Origin: Stictocephala bisonia
Lineage: Eukaryota; Arthropoda; Insecta; Hemiptera; Membracidae
Length of the DNA stretch: 64,000 bases
Reading direction: 5' to 3'
Assembly (NCBI GenBank): GCA_035578905.1
Contig: JAQJVL010001190.1
Span: 145,001-209,000 of the forward strand
The position numbers were made by a program, and so were the translations under genes. The notes below the pieces were generated by a model. It ran no database searches and was not told the DNA's origin. It saw only the letters and a list, made by a program, of their open reading frames with translations. Below, one piece after another: positions 9,716 to 20,800 of the stretch; position 1 is the stretch's first letter; the number at the start of each line of letters is the position of its first letter.

Positions 9716-10177
9716 TCACACTGTGTTATTTTCAGGTATTAGATCTCCACTTATTGAAACTCTAAAACGCATCGGTACTACTTTTTGGGTTTGGTGGTCT
9801 AAGCATTGTAACTCAATTATTCTGTCTGGGTCGTCCTTGCATTGTTCTATTAATTTCTTGAGGTCATCCACGATGTTTTTGTTCACGCACAATGATGCTT
9901 CTTCACGATTGTTGTTAAGCAGAAGTTTCTTATCTCCGACATCATATTCCTTATACTTTCCATCACTTTTATCTTCCATCAGTTGGGATTCTCTTACTTT
10001 TTCTTCATACATAGCGAGGATCTTGCTACTCTTCTTTTTTCCTTGATCACTTGTCTCTGGACCATTTCTTGACTCCAACCAGGACCATACGACGTACATG
10101 CACGCAGCAGCACCCACTAATAAAGCTCCCTTAACAACAACTGAGACATCAAGAGGGAGCTTCTTCAAAAATACCAT
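9716..10177 (-). CDS. Small membrane-anchored protein of unknown function (153 aa, paralogue A)
   Basis: An intact single-exon ORF with a start in good Kozak context (ACCATGG). Residues 1-10 are short and basic (MVFLKK), residues 13-34 form one hydrophobic segment (VVVKGALLVGAAACMYVVWS...), and residues 47-52 are basic (KKKSSK). The rest is charged and probably soluble: a possibly coiled stretch at 52-75 and a conserved C-terminal part with IIELQCLDHQTQ and SGDLIPEN. The layout suggests a signal-anchor protein of an internal membrane (ER or mitochondrion); the location is inference. It matches the protein at 52832-53281: 52 of the first 60 residues are identical, with lower identity after. 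Frame conservation between diverged copies argues for a real, selected gene. I do not recognise the family. Confidence 0.75.
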   Translation of the reverse strand: MVFLKKLPLDVSVVVKGALLVGAAACMYVVWSWLESRNGPETSDQGKKKSSKILAMYEEKVRESQLMEDKSDGKYKEYDVGDKKLLLNNNREEASLCVNKNIVDDLKKLIEQCKDDPDRIIELQCLDHQTQKVVPMRFRVSISGDLIPENNTV

Positions 10178-10179
10178 GG

Positions 10180-10370
10180 TACGTTATTAATACTGTAAGT
10201 ATTGCAGAGAAATATTAAAATATTCTTAGAAAACACAGAGCAAATGAAAAACACGTCTAATCAGAAATTGAACCCAAGACTCACAAGTTTCCATGGTTTC
10301 TAAATAATTATATTAGATTTTATTACTGATTTACTTAGAATTTGTATTCTGGGCAACACAATTAGTTTAC
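10180..10370 (-). promoter_or_regulatory. Conserved upstream region of paralogue A
   Basis: Reading leftwards to the start codon this region aligns with 52700-52831. A block of 37-38 bp, complement of about 10229-10265 (starting TCTGATTAGACGTG and ending GTGTTTTCT), is identical in both copies. Nearer the ATG both copies have a pyrimidine-rich stretch and an AG (TTACAG or TACCAG) 12-15 bases before the start, so an acceptor of a 5'-UTR intron is possible. Promoter or leader role is inference from conservation. Confidence 0.45.
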
Positions 10371-10379
10371 TAAATAAAG

Positions 10380-11285
10380 TTCCATGTAACAATATAATTA
10401 AGACATAACTCAAGGTGAAATAAAATGGGACACATTTACTAACTAAAATTATTTTAGTTCTAATAATTACTGATAAAATATTTAATCTGTTCTAAGTAAG
10501 ATACTATGAATTAAAAAAACACAAGAAATCCGTTGAAAAAAATATGACAGTTACATCAGTACAAATATTACATGCTGTGGTCGATTCCTAACGAAAACAC
10601 GTTATAACAGATGTGAAAATAGCATAAACAAAATTACTTATTATGATACAAAATACCTTTATTATGGAAGAACTGTGTCGTAAATAACACAAATGCAGAA
10701 TGAGTCAGTTAGTGGTAAGAAAGCGTTGAATTCGTTAGTGTCAACAGGCCAGAGACGCAGTGTGATTAAACGAGGAGTTCTACAAGTGTAATCTACGATA
10801 TATTAATCAAAGTAGTGATCTAACTAATATATTAGTTGGATTGATACTTATAATACTAGTTTTACAAGATACGATGGATGAATTTACTCAACTGATATAA
10901 ATGGTGGTTAAATTCATAAAGTCCTGTAATATAAGCCATCACTTGGTTTGAAATTGTCGTAAATTAATTTTCGTTCACGTAAAATATATGTACTTAACTA
11001 ATAATAAAGCAATAATTGATTAAACATTTAGAGTTATATTAAAAATATATAATACCCTTAAAATGATCACACTAAACAATATAGAGTTTATAAATAGCCA
11101 GAAAACTAATTTAATGCATATACATCAAAAAAATATTAAGATTAAAAAAGAAATCAATATTAAACTTCATAACTGTAATTGTTTACATGGGGAGGAGCAG
11201 TGTCAATGTGAATATATTAAAATATGTTCGTTTAGAAAATTAGTGTAAGTGCAGTGCATAAGTGTACTGAAGCTGGAATCATTGA
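10380..11285. other. Intergenic, AT-rich, nothing convincing
   Basis: No domain or RNA is seen. A segment near 10735-10780 (GACGCAGTGTGATTAAACG) resembles one near 18125-18160 (GACGCAGTGCGGTTAGACG), so it may be a copy of a dispersed repeat. A 61-codon open frame at 11063 has AT-biased composition and no supporting motif. Confidence 0.4.
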
Positions 11286-11289
11286 AATT

Positions 11290-11960
11290 CTAGGATTACA
11301 AGTACAGGTAATTGTTTTCATTTCCAGTTCTGAAGTATGGAAGCCATAAAAACACAGCTCTCTTAAACTCTGCATTGTTGTTTTCTATTTCTTCAGGTAA
11401 TAAATTATAAAGAAAAGGAATAATGAACTCTAGGAGTCTTCGCCCATAGTTTGTTCTGGGGAATGAGGTGACATATTTTTTAATATGTCGAGTTTCAAAA
11501 CTCCTGTTGTTAGGTGTTTTAAATTTACTATTTTTAAAGTTATTTAATATAATTTTCAATTCATACATACTTTTTGGTGTCAATTGTACCATGAAACTGA
11601 ATTCATTAAAATTTATATTGCCATTTACATACTGAATTTCGTCACCATATAGAGTTCGCAGACATTTCTTTTGTAGATTTATTTTTTGGTTTAAATGGCT
11701 CTTTGCTGATGTCCCCCAGACTGATATTCCATATCTCAACAATGATTCGAAAAAATCCTTATATATTGTATTGGATTATATACACATCATCTCGCATATA
11801 TATCAGCACAGGATATGATGTGTTGCTTTATATTTCAATCTATACATTATCGCAGTGCATGGCGTAAGTTTTTTATGTAGTGACACTATATGTTCTTTCC
11901 ACGTCAGTTTATTGTCTACCATTAATACCAAATATTTGGTAACGTTTACTACTTTAATGT
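11290..11960 (-). mobile_element. 3' coding end of a jockey/CR1-like LINE
   Basis: A 148-codon open stretch (11296-11742) begins MLRYGISVWGTSAKSHLNQK and continues with LQKKCLRTLYG and GRRLLEFIIPFLYNLLP. This is the region C-terminal to the reverse-transcriptase palm in arthropod jockey- and CR1-type LINEs. The preceding part continues upstream to about 11960 in a broken frame (YLVLMVDNKLTWKEHIVSLHK). The RT catalytic core is absent, so this is a 5'-truncated, dead copy. The C-terminal ORF is unusually open for a dead fragment, which suggests moderate age. Confidence 0.75.
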
Positions 11961-13285
11961 AACATGTGATTTTGAATTTAATTTATATGAATAGTAGGTA
12001 TTCAAAGTGTAATATAGTAAATTTAGTGTTAATTGTATAGTAACATATTAAATTGAAAAGACAACAGGTTGTGTGATGGGTAGTGTCGGCCACGGATCGC
12101 GCGTCATGTAACTCGTAAACGAACAAACTTGCGAAGTTTGTTAGTAGGCTGATGATGAACAACTGACATTAAAATCAAGAAAGGAAATAGGCAGGATTCC
12201 AAAATATAAACCTGTTTGTTGCATGAAAAATTCAATTGTTCATTTCAATTCGACAGTGCATCTGGGGCCGGCACGTACCAACTTTCTCTTTTATTATACT
12301 GCCAAACCAGTTATAACATTGTAGTGCCGTCCTAAACCACCACAATTACTTTGATAATTTTTAAATAGAGTTATTTATTAAATGTTATAATGGACCTCAC
12401 CGACAAGTTACATCAAACTTGGTGAGGCCAACGCTGTAAAACTAAATGTATTAATAAATAAATTAAAAACCCTTAGTAAGAGTACATATTCTCTAGTTTC
12501 CTTTAATAAATGTTTATCAAAATAATTATTACTACTTGGCTCTTATAACAGGTACTTATAATTCAATTGTAATGTACAATCATATAGTTGTACTATAAGT
12601 TGCTATCTGAAATAGCGGGAAATGCTATATAGAATTGTTGGTATAATACTCGTACTTGGAGTTATGCTCTACGTAAAAGAAATTGTATGACTAATATGTT
12701 TAGATTACTGATTCCAAAACAATTCTTACAAATAAAAATTGTTCTAGTAATGTTGTAAGGTGAAACAACGTGTTTCAGTAATTCTATTTCAGTTACAGGA
12801 GATAAATGTAGTTCATTGTGTCGTTCGCCATTAAAGGTTTTTCATTTCCGGCCTTTTCCCCATCTCTCCTCGTTCACCCTGTTGTCAGGGGTTACTTTAC
12901 AGTTTTTATTTGGTTTGCTTTGGTTGTACATTTGCAATGTACAGGTAATGTACATCGCAGATAATTTATTGATACACTAGTAAAACTTTCAAAATTCAAA
13001 GTTTTATAATAAATTACGGTATAAATGTTTGATTCTAAAATATCAAATTGATAAAATCCTCACATCAAGAAAACTTGTTTGTATTCCTATTCACTACTAT
13101 CTCAAGGATTGTGAAATGATATAAAATATATTTTACCTCACCAATTAATCAAAGAAGGATTTTGTTGTTCAGATACCAATATATTTTATGCAACTTACTA
13201 ACTTGTTGTATAAAAAGTGAATTTAATTCCAGTATCAATAAAAACGCCTAAAATATAATGCATTTGAAACATGTTCTAGTTACTT
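11961..13285. other. Intergenic, AT-rich, nothing coding seen
   Basis: No domain is visible. A slightly GC-richer patch at about 12080-12130 (GGCCACGGATCGCGCGTCATG) is unexplained. No tRNA or hammerhead core was found. Confidence 0.4.
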
Positions 13286-13289
13286 AATT

Positions 13290-14300
13290 AACATGTTCTC
13301 GACCAGGTGGGTGGACGTGATAGAGACGTTGCAACAGACCTTCAGTGTGGTCGACTATCTCCTGGTGGTTGTGTCGGATCACCTGAGGGACCTTTGGCTG
13401 CTGTACGAATGGCAAAGGGCTCGATTCTCGGTCCCGACCTCTGGAATATATCTCATTACGACAATGCTTCTTCATCTTAAGATGGCCCATGGTGTATTCC
13501 TTGTAAGCTACGCTGATAACGTGGCCATCCTCTTCATGGAGAAGACTCATAAGTTGGTACAGCTCCGCCAGAATCAGGTGATTCTCCGAGTTGGAACCTG
13601 ATGGAGTTATGAACTCGAGTTGGCAATTGGTAAAACCTAGAATGTTACACTCACTCAATGAAGGATTCATACAGTTATCCCATTTACTTTAGGGTCCGTT
13701 GAAGTCCAGACCAAGAGAGCCGTGATCTCGTATCTGTGTGTTATGCTCGATTGTCGCTCAGCAGGTTAAAGGGGAATGTTGGTAACCCTAGGTCAAGCAA
13801 AAGAAGAATCTTTATGTCCACCGTAAATGCCATTCCTGTACTATTTTAGGTGGTGAATTCATCACCTCATCGGCAATCTCGAGGCCTGGATCAGCCGGGG
13901 CCATAGAGTTGATTTCGGCCTGTGCCAGCTACATAAAGGTCACGGATACTTCAGGTAATATCCTGACCAGATGGGGAAGGTCAGGTAAACTCAGTGCACT
14001 TTTCGCCCGGAGGAGTGTGGGTTTGTGCACTTTTCGTGTGTGGGCGCTTCGCTGGGGAGAGACGAGCGCTTGTTTCCGCGTTAGATCCTGTAACCGCAGA
14101 CTCCATAGGTAGATGCAGACACAACAATGCTGCAAAGCCAAAAAGCATGGAGACCTGTTCCGTCCTACGCCCTCACAGTACTACGAGCCAAAAATGAGAA
14201 AGGTTGCCTGACTGACCCCTAGGTGTCAAATATGAAGCAGAAATGTGTCCTCGTAAGAGCGCAAGACACATGTCCAGACATGAAATCAACCAAAAGAGTT
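13290..14300 (+). mobile_element. R1-like LINE fragment (RT palm and downstream)
   Basis: In broken plus-strand frames there is GSILGPDLWNIS near 13407-13450, VFLVSYADNVAILF near 13495-13540 (the YADD catalytic motif decayed to YADN), a VQTKRAVISYLCVMLDCR segment near 13705-13760 and RIFMSTVNAIPVL near 13810-13845. This order is that of the R1-type reverse transcriptase. One catalytic aspartate is lost and stops are frequent, so it is dead. After about 13850 the sequence remains GC-richer than the surroundings but I could not assign it to a domain; it may be the 3' part of the same element. Minus-strand frames over it are shadows. Confidence 0.65.
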
Positions 14301-14344
14301 TTTGTTTTCATCACCACGTCCCTTAGAGGTTTTAGTTGATATTC

Positions 14345-14612
14345 CATTTTTTATTTTTTTTTTTAGTAAAAAGGAGAAAAAAAGTTGGCCAATGTCCTTC
14401 TTACCATTACTCTGCCCATTCCTTATAGACTATTGATTATGTGCGAGGAACTTACTCGCCCTCAGACAGAGTAAGAGGGCAAACCAGAACAGTAGAAGGT
14501 GAATATTACTAATAAATCTTCCAGTCTAGGCCGCATTCGAACCAGCGCTATCTCTAACCCAAACTCAAAGTCCTGACACCTTAGACCACTCGGCCACCAG
14601 CTCACCCCATTA
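14345..14612 (-). mobile_element. tRNA-derived SINE
   Basis: On the minus strand a tRNA-like head begins near 14607: A box TGGCCGAGTGGTCTAAGG, then B box GGTTCGAATGC near 14533. The layout with a long gap between boxes is that of class II tRNAs (Leu or Ser). The head does not fold as a proper tRNA: the anticodon stem is not paired and no matching acceptor 3' strand follows. A body of about 170 bp and an A-rich tail (14347-14365) follow. A diverged copy of the body lies at 23877-23955. Hence a Pol III-type SINE, not a tRNA gene. Confidence 0.65.
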
Positions 14613-17390
14613 GTTGAAGATTACTATTCAGGGCGAGTTCCGAATTCAGTCTGTAAATAAATTTCCCATACGTAAAAAAATACTCACGCATAGTAAACTT
14701 ATCACCAAACTAAAGGAATTTATTTTTATATTTGAATATTCTACTATTGGATTTTTTAAATACTGTAGCTTTGAAACTGACACTCATTATATAATAAAAT
14801 GGCTGAATTAAAATGACGGTTTCATAAAATTGTTTGTCTAGTATAATATTAGTATATCTCTGTTTTGGGGCCTTAGTTGTTTTGTGTGTTTCTAAATATT
14901 AGAGTTCGTAGGAATTTTATAAATATTTCCTACATGTTCCATAAAGATACGTATTATGAACATGAAGATTCTAAGATTGGTAGTTAGAATGTAGTAAGTC
15001 AGGTAGTTCAATATTTTAGAGATGTGCAGGTAGAGGCCAGTTACATCAGGATCTAGTTCACTGATCCTGGAACCAATCAGGGACTCCACTTAGCCAGATT
15101 ACCTGGGATTACAGGGACACCTCACTGTTGATTGGAGTTTGGAACTTCCCTTTCTGTTGAAGACATGCTATTTATTAGGTACTGTGGAACTTGACAACTT
15201 TGACATATTAATGGCTACATCTATTTAGTCTTATTTATATAAATCCCAAAAATGTATGCATACGTTTTTGATAAAATGTAAAATTATTGGAATAGCATGT
15301 TTGTTTTAAATTTGTTTGTAACAAGCTTTTTAAAATATTAAAAAAAAAATTGTTATATTTTCAATTTACGATTCTAATGTCTTTCGATGAATAAATCAAA
15401 ACTGTTTTAATTGTCACTAAAGGAAAAAAACAATAATATTCTTACAATTGGGGTTTTATTTGCATCTAATTTTGTAACAAATATGATAGTATCAAATTAG
15501 GTTTTGTGAGTAATACATATATTTAGAATACAGATTTTAAGGTAACTATGCACCTTCTAAACTCCTCTGAAAATGCGTGTCTTGTTGAAAAAGTGGTAAA
15601 TTATGAGTTAATAATTCTTGAGGAGGTTGATTTTAGCCGTGGAAAACTCGTTTTTACCGAAATATTGAAAAACTATTTATGTTAAAGTAAACACCCCAAC
15701 TTTTTTACGAATTGGAATTTTCTACCATTTTTCATTTTACTTGTTTTTTATGATGAACAAGAATTATAATTGGTTTTTCATTCAATTCGGGTGCCTGGCC
15801 TCTGTGACCACCGGCCCGCCGTCACTCCGGCAGGAATACGAGTGAATTTGTTTTGTTTGGGTGGCCATTCATAGCTCTTATTTAACGTTGTGCTTATAGG
15901 CATCATAGGTGATTAGTAGCGAACGTTGTTTTTTCGTAATATCTCGAGAAATAATTGCTGTAGACCAAAATAGTTTTAAAATTCGTGTTAAGCACGAAAA
16001 ACTACACCAAATTTAAAAGTATGATAAATCAAGAAAAATAGCATTTTTTATTTAGAATTTTCGTTTTTCTCCACGGAATAAAAAGTGTACTCTCGTAACA
16101 TATAGGCCTGAATCTACCCACTGTTGATAAAAAAAAAATCAAGATTGACTAGTCCTCTAAAGAGCGCTTGGATACAGATTTGATGGTTTTTTTATTTGTT
16201 TAAATAGTTTATTAACATTTCTTAATAAAACAATATTTCGTTTTATAATAGCAAGGATTACTCCTTATAATTCCTGTGGTTTCTTCATTTCATGTTTGTT
16301 AGTACATATGGAATGGTATAATTTGCTTAAATACAAATATTATTTTCAACATAATTATTAAACTATATGTGGACATATCATTTACTTTATTTGAACATTA
16401 TTTACTCAAATATACCACTAATGACACGTAATTATGGTTTGGAACAAAATAAAATACTTTCTAAATAGTATTACTCTTAAGTTGAATGTAATATTTTTGA
16501 ACTGAGGAATTAAAATACCTCTTAAAATATAGAGTTCAAAGATTGGTGGATAACTTCATCATGGCCGGAATTGCATTGCAACCCCACCCCATTACATTCT
16601 TTAAATTATAAGATAACTGGGCCTGATAGAGTGCCGGTAATTTATTAAATAATGTTGATTATGAGAGAGTATGTATCTGATCTAGTTAGAACATTTTAAA
16701 CATTTTTTATGTATGCTAAATTATGTTTCTTAAACTGTAAGCATGATTCTTAAATCTTAGGTGATAAAATGTCTAACTTCTGCATACTATAATCATAATA
16801 TATTTACATGGTAATGATAAAACGAAATATTTTCTCATCTTTCCTTTTCATTTGGAATAAGGAAGAAATACTCTGTTAAATCAAATGATAACAAAACTTT
16901 TGCAAAAAACCGTTTTTAATGACCGTTGGCCTTGAATAACAATTTTAGCACATGCTTTAACGTTTATAACTTTTGACATTATTTACAATGCTGAGTATAT
17001 GATCTATGCCAATTTTAAGATATATTGGAGTTTTGTTAGGGAAAATTGTAAATTGACTAAATTAAGATTATTTATAAATAACGCAGATTTAGTATAAAAT
17101 AGCCTTAAATTGAAAAAGAGATATACGAAACCACTTGGTAACCAAAGTTTAATGTTTTTGAATGTCTTAAACACTTTTGGTCACTAAATATTTAATTATT
17201 ACTAGCAGTATATGCAATATAAAAACGTTAAAATACGGTCACAATCATTTTTAAATGTTATATAGTAGTTGGTATAAGTTTGTAATATAATTATCATGTT
17301 CATCCCCCTCCACCTGACTAAGAGATTCCAGCTGGCTTTAATCCCTTTCAATATTGTTTGTCCCTGAGGATCTGTGTAAGACAACACATT
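14613..17390. other. Long AT-rich intergenic stretch
   Basis: I see no gene. A GC-rich patch at about 15786-15840 (GGTGCCTGGCCTCTGTGACC and onward) has no recognisable family. Homopolymer A runs occur near 15340 and 16128. Confidence 0.4.
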
Positions 17391-17394
17391 AGAG

Positions 17395-17460
17395 TGTTGA
17401 GAGTGGCTGTTCCTTGGACAGGCAACTGTGGATGTAACTCTTTGCACGGCCGGTAATTGG
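17395..17460 (+). repeat. 5S-like (SINE3-type) repeat fragment
   Basis: GAGAGTGGCTGTTCCTTGGA followed by CGGCCGGTAA resembles, with indels, the minus-strand sequence at 47396-47480 (GAGAGTGGCTGTTCCTCGGA, then TGGGTGACCG). The latter resembles the internal control region of 5S rRNA, so both may come from a 5S-derived SINE. Weak on its own. Confidence 0.3.
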
Positions 17461-17493
17461 GGATATACGTTGGTCTCCAAGTTAAGTGACCTG

Positions 17494-17798
17494 GTAAAAT
17501 AACCTTACTGATAAGGACGTAACTCGCCTGGTAAAATAACGTAACTAATAAGGGCGTAACTCACCTGGTAAAATAACGTAATTGGAAAGGACGTAACTCG
17601 TCTGGTAAAATAACGTAACTGGCCAGGACTTAACTCGCCAGGTAAAATAACATAATTTGTAAGGACGTAACTCGCCTGGTAAAATATCGTAATTGGAAAG
17701 GACGTAACTCGTCTGTTAAAATAACGTAACTGGCCAGGACTTAACTCACCTGGTAAAATAACGTAACTGGTAAGGACGTAACTCGCCTGGTAAAATAA
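17494..17798 (+). repeat. 37-bp minisatellite, about 8 copies, with 111-bp higher-order period
   Basis: Units start at 17494, 17531, 17568, 17605, 17642, 17679, 17716 and 17753, plus a partial at 17790, each GTAAAATAACGTAACT followed by a variable core and GTAACTCGCCTG. Units 3 and 6 share the AATTGGAAAGG variant, and units 4 and 7 share GGCCAGGACTT, so triplets of units (111 bp) were duplicated. The open frame through the array on the minus strand is a product of the repeat, not a gene. Confidence 0.9.
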
Positions 17799-17819
17799 GA
17801 CCTCCTTCAACTCTTAGCT

Positions 17820-20800
17820 TTTTTATTGTGCTAAAGATGATATTGTACGTTTTATCATGAAGTGTATGGTAATATATACTTAAGGATAAAATCTATTAGG
17901 AATTAATTTGAAATATTCTAAATTTTGTAATGTTACAATCAGGTTTCTTCTTCTTAAATTTCTATAAATTGTATGGTGTTTTACTTAATAATATTATGAA
18001 TTCATGCCATAAAATGTGTACAATATATGGATGGTACAGTGGTATATCTGTGTTAAGAAGATTGTAGGTTCATTAGTGATATTTACAAGGAAGGATTGAG
18101 ATCGCTGCGATCATCTATCAATACGGCAGTGACGCAGTGCGGTTAGACGGGGAATCTCTCAGTGCACTGCAATACAGACTGGCGTCTACTGACATTCCCA
18201 GTAGAACTTAGAACTTAAATACCTAGTTTGAACTGTCTTAGTTTATGATTGAAAATAGTTTCAATTAATTACTATATATACTGTGTATATTTGAAACTAT
18301 TGATTCCATCCTCTTTGCGATTCTCTCGATTGAAGACAGTAAACAAAGTTTAACGAAACTGACTACTATGAACCCCCTTGTATAAGTGTTATATTTGACT
18401 TCGTTCTAAGTGTTATTTGTCTTATATTAACTATATATTTTGCCATATTATATGAACTGTTTTTATTAAATATGTTTGTAAATAATGTTGATATATGTTG
18501 CAGACACAATTTGTCAAAACAATATCAGTATACTTTGAGGTAAAATAATAGTTTTAACTGCTCATAAATATTTAAGTTTAAAACTAAATATATTTTAATT
18601 AAATATGCAATAGGCAAATTTACATTTCATAAACAACATAACATAAAATAACTTTATAATAAAGTCATCTTATATTTATCACGCCATTGTACAGTTATTG
18701 GATAGTGGTTAAAGATAAGTTGCTTAAAAAAAACAAAAAAAAAAAACATGAGTGGTATACGTTCTTATCTAACTCATACCACTGTAACTGACTGTAGTAC
18801 GACTTGTGTCTAATCTTGTTATATGCTTTGACATTACATCGTACCATCGTTTTTAGAATTTGATCTCCTGTGAGTGTCAATTTATAAGAAGTAGTATACT
18901 GTATATTCAAGTTTTCATCCAGACCTAGTGTTTGGAAATATTTACACAATAATTGTCAAATAATTTATTCGATTAATAAACTATATAGACCCTAATAGTC
19001 AGTCAACATTGTTAGCAACTATAGTCACTTTCAACACTAAACTCAGTCTTTAACAAATTGATGAAGAACGTATAAGTATATTGATTCTTACAATCGTCAG
19101 AGACCATCTCCAAAACCCACGTGTTCTTATTTATTTTTCATATTGCTTGTGTTTGTTGATTATGATCAACAAACACAAGCAATAAAATAACCCTATAGGC
19201 TATGGCCTATAGGGTTATTTTAGAACGGGAAATGTACGTAAATATACATAATGTGTTGATTCTAGTAGTTCAGAGAAGTACACTTTATTACGTTGAATAC
19301 TATAATCTGTTTTTTCCAATTTACTTCAACAACATTCTAAACGCAAACACTGAACTTGAATAGCATTTTTAAGTACATACACTTTGTAAATATATCAATC
19401 GATTTATAGCGCTAAGTTATTTTAGAAATTGATTATTGCAAGGTTAAAATATCCTTATATTCGTATTTTTGCTTGAAAGACTTTTTAAAGTGTTTCTTTC
19501 AAATTCTACGGGGGTTTAGTATGATAAGAGTTAGCAGTTATTAGCATTTAATTCTGTGTAATGTGAATATCTCTTCCTGCAAAAACAATATCTAATTTGT
19601 GCCAAAAATTGCGACAAAAACATACAAAATATACCTGTTAAAAGTAAGACTCTCCGTTATGGTTTGTAATAATCATTCTTTACTTAGTAAAAACTTTGTC
19701 TAAAATTTTCATTTCCACAATAGTGAAAAATACCAATCTATTGTATTAATTATTAGATTTTAAATATTTCTATAGCTAAAGACACTATTGGGCTCTTAAA
19801 ATCAAAAGTAGTTCTTCGATCAGGTATTTATTGTTTGATAAAACCACAAGTTCCAATTATGTTATGGAATTCAGCTGAAGCATTCCGAATGAACGTGAAT
19901 TTCCACTTAGCTAATTCAACACAATCACAGCTTCTCAACTGCCATTAACAATACAATAAATTGATATCGGAGTCGAATCAATTAATGTAAATTGGTTTCA
20001 AATCAAGAGAGCCCATTATACTTATTATAATAATATTTAAACCAAAATTATTGTTTATATATAATTGTAAATACTCGTATTTTAACTTATACATTTATAT
20101 TCTATTAATAAATTAAGTAATGTAAATTTTTTACTTGATATAGGTCTAAGCTTTTATCAAAATATGCAGGTAGATCCTATTTAATGAAAAATATAGATCA
20201 CAACTTCCGGATGTTCATATAAAAATTTATAGTTTTGTATATTTTTATCATTCTCTCACATCTCTAGGGCAGGGTCAGTCCTTGATCCGAGGCCAGTTGG
20301 CCTCTCACGATAGAGCATGTATTAAATTTAAACTATCCAATAAGTTTACATTAGATCTGTTTAATATGCTTAGGATTACTACAGTATGAAATGTTATATA
20401 AAAATGTATATTTAAAAAGAACAACAACTGAATATTAGCTATAATTAATTGAAAATCACGAAAAACTTCTGAGATTGATATAAATATAATTTAAATTAAA
20501 TACTTGAAAATTAGAGCTGTAACAGTTATTGAACATACTTCATCAATGGGGGATTTTCCAAAGTTATGGTACATGACTTCACATAAAATATTTAAAAATA
20601 AACCATTTTGTTTTTAACTTTATCACATTTTATCTGTCTTAATTCAACAAATAAACGTAAAACTGGTTATTATATAAATTGTTATCTGAGAAACTTCTAT
20701 TTGTTTTTTCCAAAACGATTAAAAACCGTATGACTAGCAAACACTAAACATTTAATATATTTCAAAAGTATATTATTTAACTAATTTTATTAAATATTTA

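Noticed and set aside
9716..10046. 107-codon plus-strand ORF at 9723-10046
   Set aside because: It is antisense to the intact paralogue A gene and its frame is not preserved in paralogue B.
12148..12175. Hammerhead core at GGCTGATGATGAACAAC
   Set aside because: No stem II pairing and no GAAA at the right place.
13284..13670. 128-codon minus-strand ORF
   Set aside because: The plus strand of the same region encodes R1-like RT motifs, so the minus frame is a shadow.
14520..14610. Functional tRNA-Leu or tRNA-Ser gene
   Set aside because: A and B boxes are present, but the anticodon stem and acceptor stem do not pair and a SINE body and A-tail follow.
17505..17810. 101-codon minus-strand ORF
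   Set aside because: It is open only because the 37-bp minisatellite unit lacks stops in that frame; sequence is a simple repeat translation.
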